A DNA stretch of 42,869 nt from CAZCEC01 sp964497615 (GTDB lineage Bacteria > Chloroflexota > Anaerolineae > Anaerolineales > UBA6663). A program made the position numbers and the translations under genes. This document shows, piece by piece, positions 23,592 through 31,716 of the stretch; position 1 is the first letter of the stretch, and the number at the start of each line of letters is the position of its first letter. The notes under the pieces were generated by a model, which worked only from the letters and a program-made list of their open reading frames with translations, did no database searches and was not told the origin of the DNA. The stretch covers positions 1-42,869 of the forward strand of contig CAZCEC010000056.1 of assembly GCA_964497615.1 (NCBI GenBank). The letters run 5' to 3'.

Positions 23592-26500
23592 TCAACCCCG
23601 CAGCATTAGCCCCAGGCTCCCGTGCCCCACGACGTTCTCCGCCAGCAGCGCGGCGGCCTGCGCCTCCACCGCCGCCGAGAGCGCGTCGGTGCCGCGGCCG
23701 TAGCCGAACAGCGCGCGCACTTCGTTGGCGAGGGCCGCCAGCGGGAAGCCGTAGCCGGTGCCCAGCACCAGCAGGATGGCGGCGCGCACTTCCTCCGGCG
23801 CGAGGCGCTCGGCAGGGATGCGCGTGCCGGCGCGCGAGCGCACGCGAGCCGCACCCCCCGGCGCCCAGGCGAACTCGCCGCGCAGCTCCAGGCCCCCCTC
23901 GGCGGCGAGGGCGCGGATGGCTGCCTCGATCCGGGCGCGGATGCGGCTGCCCAGGCGCACGTCCCACATCCCCGCCACGCGCGCCAGCAGATCCTCCAGA
24001 TGCAAGGGATACTCGACTTCGACCACGCGGGCGACGGCGGCGTTTAGCTGGCTGGCGGGCGCTTGCAGCAGATCGCGGCCGGCGTAGCGGCCCTCGCCGG
24101 GGGCGAAGCGGTAGGCGGGCACTTCAGGGCGGAGGTAGTCGTCGGGGGACTCGGGGGGAGGGGTATGAGGGGACTCAGGGGACTGAGGGGACTCGGGGGA
24201 CTGAGGGGCATAAGGGGTATGAGGGGCGGCGTGTGGCAAAGGCGCGTCCGCTGAGGGCGCGGCGTTGGTGAATGACGCGGCCATGGCGACGGAGCCTTGG
24301 CCCGGCAGTTCGCCCTCACCCCCGGCCCCTCCCACTCCGCTGTGCTCCGGGGACCATGGTCTCCCTCCAGGAGAGGGGAGCGCCGCAGCGGAGGGGTTGA
24401 GCCCCGCCGAGGGCGTGCGGTCACCCCCCTTCCCTATCAGGGAAGGGGGGACGGGGGGGTTAGGTTGGGCGGCGGCGCGGGCAGCTTCGACCAGGGCCAG
24501 GATGCGCTCAAGCTGGCCGGCGCGGTCCTTGAACCAGTCGGTGGACCACAGACGGTGCAGGGTCCAGCCGCGGGCGGCGAGCACTTGCTGGCGCAGGCGG
24601 TCCCGGTCGCGGGCGGTGGGCGCGGCGTGGTAGGCCAGGCCGTCGCACTCCAGCCCCAGCAGGTAGCGGTCGGGCAGCGCGGGGTCGCGGAGGGCGAAGT
24701 CAATGCGATAGCCGGAGACGCCCACCTGCCGCTCCACCTGCAAGCCGCGCGCGGTGAGGGCGGCGTGGACTTCGCGCTCGAAGGCGGTCTGGCGGGCGCG
24801 GGCGGCCTGGGCCAGGCGCTCGTCGTCCAGGCGGCCGTGCTCGGCGTAGCGCAGGAAGCGGCGTAATAGCTGCGCGCCGGCCGAGGGCGTGGCCGGGTCC
24901 AGGTCGTCGCCGTGGATGGAGGCGAAGACGCGCATGTGGAGGCGGGCGCGGGTGACGAGCACGTTCAGGCGGCGCCAGCCGTTTTGCATGTTGAGCGGGC
25001 CGAAGTTGTAGCGCAGGCGGCCCTGGGCGTCGCGGGCGTAGGTGACGCTGATGAAGATGACGTCGCGCTCGTCGCCCTGGATGTTTTCGAGGTTCTTGAC
25101 GAAGAACGGGTCTTCTTCGCGGGCGGCGAAGAACGGCTCCAGGCTGGGATCGGCGCGGCGGCGCTGTTCCAGCTCATCCTGGATGGCCTGCTGCTGGCGC
25201 AGGTTGAAGGTGCCCACGCCCAGGGTGAGATCGGGATGGGCGCGGGCGTGCGCCACGACGGCATCGGCCACGGCGCGGGCTTCGGCCGGGTTGAGGCCCT
25301 GGCCGGTGTAGAGGCCGTCGGGGACGAAGGAGAAGAGGAGGCCGGAGGGGGGAGGGGGAGAAGGGGTATAAGGGGCATAAAGGGCTTGAGGGGACTCAAG
25401 GGACTCGGGGGACTCGTTCGTAGCGGCGGGGTTTGGCCCTGCCGAGGGGGCGGCAGGCTCTCCCTCACCCCCGGCCCCTCTCCCGCTAGGAGAGGGGTGT
25501 TGTGCGCGCCCGGTGGGTTCGGCGGCGTCCGCTCCCCGTTCCCGTTCCGGGAGAGGGGGGCGCGGTGAATCTGCGCTGGGGGGGTTAGGCAGGTCATACT
25601 CCACGCTCGGGAACGTGTTCAGCGCGGCATCGTAGAAGCTCAAATTCGAGAAGGCGATCAGGCTCTCGTGGCGGCTGCGGTAGTGCCAGGTGAGGCGGGC
25701 AGCGGGCACCCCCGCGCCCAGGTATTCTTCCAGCACGCTCTCGCTGTCTTCATATAAAGGCAGGCCGTCGTCACCCAGGGGCGCGTTGGCCTGGCCGCTC
25801 ATCACGGCGAAGAAGTTGGTGGGCGGGAGCTGCTTGGGGTCGCCCACGACGACAAGCTGCTGGCCGCGCGCGATGGCGCCCACCGCATCCTCGGCGGGAA
25901 GCTGGGAGGCCTCGTCGAAGATCACCAGGTCGAAGCCGGGGACGGGCTGGCCGGAAGCGGCCTCGTCCGGCGGCCCTTCCAGCAGTTGGGCCACGCTGAG
26001 GGGGCTCATCATAAAGCACGGCTTGATGGCGCGGATGGCGGCCCCGGCCTGCTGGAGGGTGCGGCGCAGCGGACTGAGGCCGCGCTGGCGGGCCATCTCG
26101 CGGCGCAGGAACGGCAGGCCGGCGGCGGCGAGGGGCGTTTGCAGGCGCTGCTGCACCAGCGCGCGCAGCTTGACTACCAGCGCGGCGCGGTTCTCCACCA
26201 GCACCTGCTCATCCAGGGCGCGGAACTCGGCCACGTGCTGTTCGTGGGCGGGGGTGTGGAAGGCGCGCAGGGGCTCGCGGGCGGGCACCACGCCGGCCAG
26301 CCAGCGCTGCCAGAAGGCGCGGCGGAACGCGGCGGTGAGCGACTCGAACGGGACTTCGCCCTGCATGGCGGCGGACAGCACCTCGGCGGCCAGGGTGGCG
26401 GCGGCCGCGGCGCGGGCGCTCTCGAAGGCCGCCCAGCGCGGGGCCAGGGCGGTGCTCTCGGCCAGGGCGCGGGCGCGGCTCTCGATCTCAGTCAGCGGCG

Positions 26501-29045
26501 CGTCGTTAAGGTAATCAGCAGGCCAGCCGACGTGCCGGCGCAGGGCGGCGAGCGATTGGCGGGTGCGGGCCAATGCGTAGCGCAACGGTTCGGCGGCGGG
26601 GATGGTGGCCGGATGGCCGGCGGGCGACGCGCGGGTGGCGAGGTCGAAGGCGCGGCCGCTCAGGGCGTGGGTGTTGGCCAGGGCCCGGAACGCAACCACC
26701 CAGCGCACATAGGCGTCGAGCGCGTCCCAGTTGGAGGCCTCGGCCTGCCAGTGGGCGCCGAACAGGTGGCGGGCCTCCGCGTCGGCGGCGGCCAGGGCCA
26801 GGCGGGCCTGCTGAAGCTGGCCGACGACGCGCATCTCCTGGGCCTGCTCCAACAGGCTGGGGGCGTAGCCGGGCATGCGGTAGCCCTGCCAGCGGCGGCG
26901 GATGTCGCGCCAGCGCCCATCGAGCACGGACAGGAAGGCGAGCGCGCCCTGCGCCTTCTGCTCCACGTAGGCGATGTCGGCGGCGTGGTCGAACTCCAGC
27001 ACGGCGGGCGCGAAGCGCTGGCTGAGGCGCGCCCACAGGTCGCGGATCTGGCGGCCGCGGGCGATGATGCTCAGGGCATTGGCGGGCGGCGCGTCCCAGG
27101 CGGCACTGCGCAGCACCGCCATGGGCGCGCCGGGCGATTGGGCGATGTGATCGGCAATCTGGAGCGCGAGGTCCATCGCCGGGAGCGTGGGCAGGGGCGC
27201 GAGGTCGAGCGCGACTTGCAGGGCCGCGGCGCGCGGGGCGAGGTCGGCCAGGCGGGCGGCGAGGTCGCTCACCAGCCCGCGCACGTCGTCGAGATCGGCT
27301 TCGGTGTAGTAGGTGCGGGCAGTGTCGCGCCAGGGGTGGGCGGCGGGCGCACCTACCGGGCCAGCGGCGGCGGCCAGGTCGTCCAGGGCGCGGGTGGCGG
27401 TGTCCAGGTCGGCGGGCGAGACCTGCTCGGCGGGGCCGGTGTAGCGCAGGCGCGGCGCGTCGAAGACGGTCTCCAACTCGCCATAGGCGTAGTAGGGCGA
27501 GACGCCCAGCGCGCCGTGCGGGGTGTGGACGGCGAGGGCATAGTGGGTGAGGGCCTGACGGGCGGCGGGCAGGCGCGGGGCGGCGGCATCAGGGCCAGCC
27601 GATGCGGGCGGACGCTGGAGCGAGGCGTCGAGCGCGGCGCGCAGCGAGGCGATGACGGCACGCTTGTTAGCCTTGGTGGAGTGCAATTCCAGGCAGAACT
27701 CGCCCAGCCCGGCCAGCACCAGCCGCCGGTGGACGACCTCCAGCGCCGCCATCTTCTCGGCGACGAAGAGCACGCTCTGGCCGCGATCGAGGGCCTGGGC
27801 GATAAGGTTGGTGATAGTCTGCGACTTGCCGGTGCCGGGCGGGCCTTCGATGACGAGGTCGTGGCCCAGGCTGGCGGCGGCGATGGCGCGCAGTTGGCTG
27901 CCGTCGGCATCCACCACCTGGGCGGTGGCCTCGGGCGCAAAGTCGCGGTCGAGGTCGAGGGCCTGCACCTCCGGCGGGAGGACGGGCAGCGCGGCCTGGT
28001 CGCGGACGACGAGCCGCCGGACAAGTTCGTGCCGCTGCATGGCCGCGCCGTGCGCTTCCAGGTCCTTGTACATGACGAACTTCTGGAAGGAGAACAGGGC
28101 CAGCACGCAGTCGTCGCGGACCTGCCAGCCTCGCTGCTCGGCGATGAGGGCGCGCACGCCGTCCAGCCACGCGCCCAGGTCGTAGGCGTCGGCGTCGGGG
28201 TCGGGCAGTTCGGGCAGGTCGAGGCGGTGCAGGCGGCGCAGGTACTCGGCCAGGGCGGGGTTCACCAATGGGTCGTCGTCGGTGGCGGACAGCGAGTAGC
28301 CGGTGCGGGCGCTCTTGCGCTCCAGCGCCACGGGCACCAGCACCAGGGGGGCGCGCAGGGGGCCGGTATCATCCGAGTAGTGGAGCATGCCGAGGGCGAG
28401 GAACAGGGTGTTGACGCCCTGCTCTTCCAGGCTCAGGCGGGCCTGCTCCTCCAGGCGGCGCAGGCCGCGCTCCAGGTGCTCGGGCGACGAAGTCGTCTGG
28501 AGGTAGGCGTCGGAGGAGGGCGAGGGGGGAGGGGAAGCGGGGGACTGAGGGGACTCAAGGGACTGAGGGGTATAAGGGGAATAAGGGGTATAAGGGGCTT
28601 GAGGGGACTCAGGGGACTGAGGGGGCTGAGGGGACTGAGGGGACGCGGGCGTAGCGGCGGGGTTGAGCCCCGCCGAGGGGGTGGTGGGCGCGGGTGATTC
28701 AACGGGCACGCTGTCGCCGCTGTCGCCGGTGGTGTCGAGGGTCTCCAGCAGGTCGAGGGACGAGGCGGCCTCTGCATCGCTTGCGCTGGCTGCATCTTGC
28801 CCCGCCTCGGCGAGCGCGTCTTTTTCTTTTTCTCTTTCTTTCTCTTTCGTCTCATCCGCCCTGAACCGCATCTTGTTGCGTTTGAGCACCAGCCGCCGGT
28901 ACAGGTCAGCGGGCAGTTCGTCGCGCAGGGTGAGGGTGGAGACGGGCGTGGCGCGGAAGTGGATGGCGCGGTTGCGCTTGGTGAGGTCGAGCAGGCTGCG
29001 CTTCCAGTGGTCGAGGGTGGCGGCGAGGCGGGCAGCGTCGGTCAT
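23592..29045 (-). CDS. Giant superfamily I helicase-nuclease (DUF4011 / DUF3320 type)
   Basis: 1817 residues. The N-terminus (LDHWKRSLLDLTKRNRAIHF) is the DUF4011 start. Walker A GPPGTGKSQTITNL is near residue 400, Walker B VIFDEASQLPAEDAVG with DPKQLPPTNFF near 1045-1070, and the helicase C-terminal VLVTRARLHMRVFASIHGDD near 1350. A Vsr-like endonuclease domain (REase MTES type) follows at about 1400-1510: LGLECDGLAYH, RDRDRLRQQVLAARGW, HRLWSTDWF. DUF3320 occupies about 1645-1817. Related proteins occur in defence islands. Three linkers (about 123-179, 1148-1234 and 1526-1639) consist of dispersed repeats translated as PESPQSP, YTPY and PSAGLNPAA, and KEKEREKEK near 70 is another simple repeat. 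TATAAT lies 6 nt before ATG 29045. Confidence 0.9.
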   Translation of the reverse strand: MTDAARLAATLDHWKRSLLDLTKRNRAIHFRATPVSTLTLRDELPADLYRRLVLKRNKMRFRADETKEKEREKEKDALAEAGQDAASASDAEAASSLDLLETLDTTGDSGDSVPVESPAPTTPSAGLNPAATPASPQSPQPPQSPESPQAPYTPYSPYTPQSLESPQSPASPPPSPSSDAYLQTTSSPEHLERGLRRLEEQARLSLEEQGVNTLFLALGMLHYSDDTGPLRAPLVLVPVALERKSARTGYSLSATDDDPLVNPALAEYLRRLHRLDLPELPDPDADAYDLGAWLDGVRALIAEQRGWQVRDDCVLALFSFQKFVMYKDLEAHGAAMQRHELVRRLVVRDQAALPVLPPEVQALDLDRDFAPEATAQVVDADGSQLRAIAAASLGHDLVIEGPPGTGKSQTITNLIAQALDRGQSVLFVAEKMAALEVVHRRLVLAGLGEFCLELHSTKANKRAVIASLRAALDASLQRPPASAGPDAAAPRLPAARQALTHYALAVHTPHGALGVSPYYAYGELETVFDAPRLRYTGPAEQVSPADLDTATRALDDLAAAAGPVGAPAAHPWRDTARTYYTEADLDDVRGLVSDLAARLADLAPRAAALQVALDLAPLPTLPAMDLALQIADHIAQSPGAPMAVLRSAAWDAPPANALSIIARGRQIRDLWARLSQRFAPAVLEFDHAADIAYVEQKAQGALAFLSVLDGRWRDIRRRWQGYRMPGYAPSLLEQAQEMRVVGQLQQARLALAAADAEARHLFGAHWQAEASNWDALDAYVRWVVAFRALANTHALSGRAFDLATRASPAGHPATIPAAEPLRYALARTRQSLAALRRHVGWPADYLNDAPLTEIESRARALAESTALAPRWAAFESARAAAAATLAAEVLSAAMQGEVPFESLTAAFRRAFWQRWLAGVVPAREPLRAFHTPAHEQHVAEFRALDEQVLVENRAALVVKLRALVQQRLQTPLAAAGLPFLRREMARQRGLSPLRRTLQQAGAAIRAIKPCFMMSPLSVAQLLEGPPDEAASGQPVPGFDLVIFDEASQLPAEDAVGAIARGQQLVVVGDPKQLPPTNFFAVMSGQANAPLGDDGLPLYEDSESVLEEYLGAGVPAARLTWHYRSRHESLIAFSNLSFYDAALNTFPSVEYDLPNPPSADSPRPPLPERERGADAAEPTGRAQHPSPSGRGAGGEGEPAAPSAGPNPAATNESPESLESPQALYAPYTPSPPPPSGLLFSFVPDGLYTGQGLNPAEARAVADAVVAHARAHPDLTLGVGTFNLRQQQAIQDELEQRRRADPSLEPFFAAREEDPFFVKNLENIQGDERDVIFISVTYARDAQGRLRYNFGPLNMQNGWRRLNVLVTRARLHMRVFASIHGDDLDPATPSAGAQLLRRFLRYAEHGRLDDERLAQAARARQTAFEREVHAALTARGLQVERQVGVSGYRIDFALRDPALPDRYLLGLECDGLAYHAAPTARDRDRLRQQVLAARGWTLHRLWSTDWFKDRAGQLERILALVEAARAAAQPNPPVPPSLIGKGGDRTPSAGLNPSAAALPSPGGRPWSPEHSGVGGAGGEGELPGQGSVAMAASFTNAAPSADAPLPHAAPHTPYAPQSPESPQSPESPHTPPPESPDDYLRPEVPAYRFAPGEGRYAGRDLLQAPASQLNAAVARVVEVEYPLHLEDLLARVAGMWDVRLGSRIRARIEAAIRALAAEGGLELRGEFAWAPGGAARVRSRAGTRIPAERLAPEEVRAAILLVLGTGYGFPLAALANEVRALFGYGRGTDALSAAVEAQAAALLAENVVGHGSLGLMLRG
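24133..24220 (+). repeat. 9-nt G-rich repeat inside the helicase gene (third linker)
   Basis: Plus strand: units GGGGTATGA, GGGGACTCA, GGGGACTGA, GGGGACTCG, GGGGACTGA, GGGGCATAA, GGGGTATGA. Read from the minus strand it encodes HTPYAPQSPESPQSPESP. Confidence 0.9.
24308..24460. repeat. Composite of C-rich palindromic repeat modules inside the helicase gene
   Basis: CCCTCACCCCCGGCCCCTCC with the GGGGACCATGGTCTCCCTCC core (24308-24380), a GGGGTTGAGCCCC palindrome (24396-24408) and CCCCCCTTCCC / GGGAAGGGGGG around TATCA (24425-24451). Same modules as 18437-18493, 25430-25560 and 28656-28682. Confidence 0.75.
25345..25410 (+). repeat. 9-nt G-rich repeat inside the helicase gene (second linker)
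   Basis: Units GGGGTATAA, GGGGCATAA, AGGGCTTGA, GGGGACTCA, AGGGACTCG, GGGGACTCG. Encodes ESPESLESPQALYAPYTP on the minus strand. It is followed to 25605 by further C-rich modules (PLPERERG and PSPSGRGAGGEGE). Confidence 0.88.
28535..28650 (+). repeat. 9-nt G-rich repeat inside the helicase gene (first linker)
   Basis: About eleven consecutive units: GGGGACTCA, AGGGACTGA, GGGGTATAA, GGGGAATAA, GGGGTATAA, GGGGCTTGA, GGGGACTCA, GGGGACTGA, GGGGGCTGA, GGGGACTGA. Encodes PQSPESPQAPYTPYSPYTP. It is followed by the GCGGGGTTGAGCCCCGC palindrome near 28658-28674. Confidence 0.92.
28818..28852. repeat. Polypyrimidine simple repeat in the helicase gene
   Basis: CTTTTTCTTTTTCTCTTTCT and onward, read as KEKEREKEK on the minus strand. 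The complementary purine tract occurs at 33168-33200, and a related one at 40180-40206. Confidence 0.8.
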
Positions 29046-29051
29046 GGGAAC

Positions 29052-29057
29052 ATTATA
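29052..29057 (-). promoter_or_regulatory. -10 box of the helicase gene (leaderless geometry)
   Basis: Minus strand TATAAT, GTTCCC, ATG. No ribosome-binding sequence fits between them. Confidence 0.6.
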
Positions 29058-29069
29058 CCGACGACGGAA

Positions 29070-29118
29070 GGACGAAGGACGAAGGACGAAGGACGAAGGA
29101 CGAAGGACGAAGGACGAA
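29070..29118. repeat. GGACGAA heptamer array, 7 copies
   Basis: Seven perfect copies (49 bp) directly upstream of the helicase -10 box, where its -35 region should be. Copy-number change could alter promoter spacing. Confidence 0.92.
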
Positions 29119-29171
29119 AAATGATAACCGGGTTGTCAAGCCGTGGCACGATCAGTTGACACGCGATACGC

Positions 29172-29241
29172 GGCGCCGGCCATCCGACACCCGACACACG
29201 GCACTTGGCGCCGGCCATCCGACGCTCGACACACGGCACCT
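29172..29241. repeat. 35-bp direct repeat, two copies
   Basis: GGCGCCGGCCATCCGACACC with the following CGACACACGGCAC is repeated after 35 bp with few changes, then fades into further GACAC/GGCAC units up to about 29290. No gene is visible in 29119-29353. Confidence 0.75.
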
Positions 29242-29353
29242 GACACCTGGCACCCGCCGCCTGACACGCGGGCGGCACGCACCACGGAGCACGCGGCGGG
29301 TTTATACTGATAGCAGCGGTATTGATGGGGTCAGTGTGGGGACGGAGGCGAAC

Positions 29354-30409
29354 GTGAAGGCGACGGTGGTGAGACAGGCGGTGAGGGCGCTGGCGCATCC
29401 GCTGGCGGTGGGGGCGGCGGCGGTGCTGGCGGCGAATGCGCTGTGGTGGCAGCGCGCTTTTCCAAGCTGGTGGACGGGCAAGATAGGGGACGTGGCGTGG
29501 CTGGCGGTGGCGCCGCTCGGCCTGGCGCTCGTGGTGGGGGTGGTGGGGGAGTGGGGACTCAGGGGCATAAAGGGTATAAGGGGTATAAGGGGCATGAGGG
29601 GATGGAGGGGATGGAGGGGACTCAGGGGACTCAGGGGCGACGAAAGTGCGTGGCTAGGCATGGCCGCGATTCTGCTGACCGGGGCGGCGTTTGTGCTGGT
29701 GAAGACGGTGCCGGCGGCGAATGCGCTGGCGCGGGAGGCGTTTGCGCTGATGGGGGTGAACGCGAAGCTGGCGCTGGACCCGACCGATTTGCTGGCGCTG
29801 CCGGGGCTGGGGCTGGCGTGGGCGGCGTGGAGAAGCACGGCGCGTGAGCGGGTGAGCGGGTGGGCGCGTGGGCCAGTGCGGATTGCGGGGCGGCTGTTGG
29901 CGCTGGGACTGGCGGCGGGGGCGCTGGTGGCCGACAGCGCCGCGCCCACGCCGTTTGGGGTGGTGTGTGTGGGCCAGGGCGGCTTCACCCTGTACGCGGT
30001 GCGCGAGTGGTCGGCCAGTGGGTATGTAAACGCGCAGGTGCGGCAGGAGGTCTACACGAGCACGGACGGCGGTGCGACGTGGGCGTTCTCTGAGACCGCG
30101 CAGAATGACCCCGAGGAGGGGCGCGGCCTGCGGCACTGGTGCGGGGATGACGAGAAGACCGCGTGGCCGCTGAGCGACCCGCAGGACTCAACGCGCCAAT
30201 TCTTCTTCGTGGAGGGAGCGGGCATCTATTCGACGACCGACGGGGGCCAGACCCTGGCGCTGGAGCACTCCGCCGAGGGGCTGCCGGGCGGCGCGCCGAG
30301 CGCGGTGTTCGACCAGGAGACGGGGAACCTGGTGGTGGCGGCCGGGATGGACGGGGTGTGGGTGCGGACGGGGGAGGGAGTGTGGGAGGTGGTGGCGGTG
30401 GGAGCCTGA
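29354..30409 (+). CDS. Membrane protein with repeat-derived loop and BNR/Asp-box-like domain
   Basis: 351 residues from GTG 29354, behind GGAGG (5-nt spacing); the frame extends to 29156 only through repeats. Four hydrophobic segments (about 14-31, 40-62, 98-118 and 180-198). Between the second and third, residues 66-96 (LRGIKGIRGIRGMRGWRGWRG) are the 9-nt repeat translated in the G-rich sense, giving a basic Gly-Arg loop. After residue 205 an extracellular region has two Asp-box motifs, YTSTDGGATWAF and YSTTDGGQTLAL, typical of BNR/sortilin-type beta-propellers, too few for a whole propeller. Family not recognised. Confidence 0.75.
   Translation: MKATVVRQAVRALAHPLAVGAAAVLAANALWWQRAFPSWWTGKIGDVAWLAVAPLGLALVVGVVGEWGLRGIKGIRGIRGMRGWRGWRGLRGLRGDESAWLGMAAILLTGAAFVLVKTVPAANALAREAFALMGVNAKLALDPTDLLALPGLGLAWAAWRSTARERVSGWARGPVRIAGRLLALGLAAGALVADSAAPTPFGVVCVGQGGFTLYAVREWSASGYVNAQVRQEVYTSTDGGATWAFSETAQNDPEEGRGLRHWCGDDEKTAWPLSDPQDSTRQFFFVEGAGIYSTTDGGQTLALEHSAEGLPGGAPSAVFDQETGNLVVAAGMDGVWVRTGEGVWEVVAVGA
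29551..29640 (+). repeat. 9-nt G-rich repeat in frame in the membrane protein gene
   Basis: Units GGGGACTCA, GGGGCATAA, AGGGTATAA, GGGGTATAA, GGGGCATGA, GGGGATGGA, GGGGATGGA, GGGGACTCA, GGGGACTCA. Here the G-rich strand is the coding strand, opposite to the helicase. Confidence 0.92.
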
Positions 30410-30428
30410 CACGCACCACGCGCCCCGC

Positions 30429-30956
30429 TCACCAGATGCGGCCCGGCTGGCACTCGATGGAGAGCGGCCCGTCCAGGTCGAGCGGCGGGGTGTGCGGCAG
30501 GCGCAGGACCATGATGCCGGTCTGCTCCGGCGTGGGGACGAGGCCGTGCTCGCCGCGCCCCGCCAGCGGCCCGCGCCACAGCGCCCAGCCCAGGCGCGCA
30601 TAGAAGCCGGGCCGATCCGTTTCCAGGCAGGCAATGGCATAGTCGCCAATGTTCTCGGCCAGGTGGCGCATGACGGCGCTGCCATAGCCCTGCCCCTGAC
30701 AGTCGGGCAGGGTCGCGACGGCATCCACGTAGGCGGTCTTTAGAATCGGCAGGCCGGGGGGCTGGAGCCAGCGCGTGGTGACCACGGCATGGCTCACCAG
30801 GGTGTCAGCGCGATAGGCGAGGAAGTGCCGCCCGCCCGCGGAGATGTAGGTGAAGAGATTCTTGAAATCGTCTTCCTGGTGCGCGACGACGCAAACGTGG
30901 ATGATGGCGGCGCGCGTCGCGGGGTCGAGGGCTTCGGTGGGGGCGAAGGTTATCAT
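30429..30956 (-). CDS. AAC(2')-like GNAT acetyltransferase
   Basis: About 175 residues; ATG 30956 is chosen because TACAAT on the minus strand (30980-30975) lies upstream of it and overlaps the alternative GTG start at 30983. The protein follows aminoglycoside 2'-N-acetyltransferases along its length: EALDPATRAAI at the start, LVSHAVVTTRWL, TAYVDAVATLPDCQGQGYGSAVM (acetyl-CoA site with Q-x-x-G-x-G), FYARLGWALWRGPL, and the end DLDGPLSIECQPGRIW, comparable to the D-x-W ending of mycobacterial AAC(2'). True AAC(2') enzymes acetylate gentamicin or tobramycin, but chromosomal relatives may act on other amines. It stands alone. Confidence 0.8.
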   Translation of the reverse strand: MITFAPTEALDPATRAAIIHVCVVAHQEDDFKNLFTYISAGGRHFLAYRADTLVSHAVVTTRWLQPPGLPILKTAYVDAVATLPDCQGQGYGSAVMRHLAENIGDYAIACLETDRPGFYARLGWALWRGPLAGRGEHGLVPTPEQTGIMVLRLPHTPPLDLDGPLSIECQPGRIW

Positions 30957-31061
30957 TTGCGCGACCGTGCCGGGATTGTACACCTTGCGCCAGTTGGCAG
31001 TAGATTGCCGGGGATCGGATCAAGCGAATGGCCGCCGTGCCCGGCGCCGCCCGGCGCGCAG

Positions 31062-31487
31062 GCCGCACGGTGAGGGCTCAATCCACCGCCCGCCGTGCCC
31101 GGCCCCGCGCGGGGCTGAAGACCCCGCGCTATGAGCGACGCCCGGTGAAACCGGGCTTTCCGGAAGCTGGTCTTCAGCCAGCGTCGCTACTAGCGCGGGT
31201 CGTTTACGCCCGCGCGGGGTGGGGCATGTCGGCGCGTTGACACGCCGCGCGGGACCGGGCGTGTCGGCGCGCATGCCGCACGGTGATGGCTCAATCCACC
31301 GCCCGCCGTGCCCGGCCCCGCGCGGGGCTGAAGACCCCGCGCTATGAGCGACGCCCGGTGAAACCGGGCTTTCCGGAAGCTGGTCTTCAGCCAGCGTCGC
31401 TACTAGCGCGGGTCGTTTACGCCCGCGCGGGGCCGGGCGTGTCGGCGCGTTGACACGCCGCGCGGGACCGGGCGTGTCGGCACATTG
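31062..31487. repeat. 213-bp tandem duplication of a multi-hairpin repeat
   Basis: 31062-31274 and 31275-31487 differ at only about five positions. Each copy holds GCGCGGGG-loop-CCCCGCGC, GCCCGGTGAAACCGGGC and GAAGCTGGTCTTCAGCCAGC hairpins. A diverged relative lies at 40284-40410. Frames through it (GRKRPALVATLAEDQ and similar) are repeat artefacts, not genes. Confidence 0.9.
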
Positions 31488-31607
31488 ACACGCCGCACGA
31501 GGCCGGACGTGTCGGCACATTGACACACCGCACGGGACCGGGCGTGGCGGCGCGTTGACACGGCGCACGAGGCCGGACGTGTCGGCGTGTTGACACGCCG
31601 CGCGACG
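31433..31607. repeat. 35-bp tandem array, 5 units plus partial
   Basis: Units start at 31433, 31468, 31503, 31538 and 31573 with pattern CCGGGCGTGTCGGCRCRTTG and then ACACGCCGCRCG. Each contains CGTGTC / GACACG hairpin arms. Diverged partial units continue to about 31690. There are no spacers, so it is not a CRISPR array. Confidence 0.88.
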
Positions 31608-31716
31608 CCGGGCATGCGCAGCCGATTGATCACCGTGCGCGGGGCGGGGCGCGGCGGCGCGTTGACACGGCGCGCGCCGCCGGGCATGGCAGCACTCGGC
31701 AAACCCACGGGCAGCG

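Noticed and set aside
25986..28697. Plus-strand frame of 903 codons
   Set aside because: Antisense shadow of the helicase gene; Gly/Ala/Arg/His composition typical of the reverse frame of high-GC coding DNA.
31433..31690. Possible CRISPR array
   Set aside because: The whole 35-bp unit is conserved with no variable spacers, and no cas genes are in the window.
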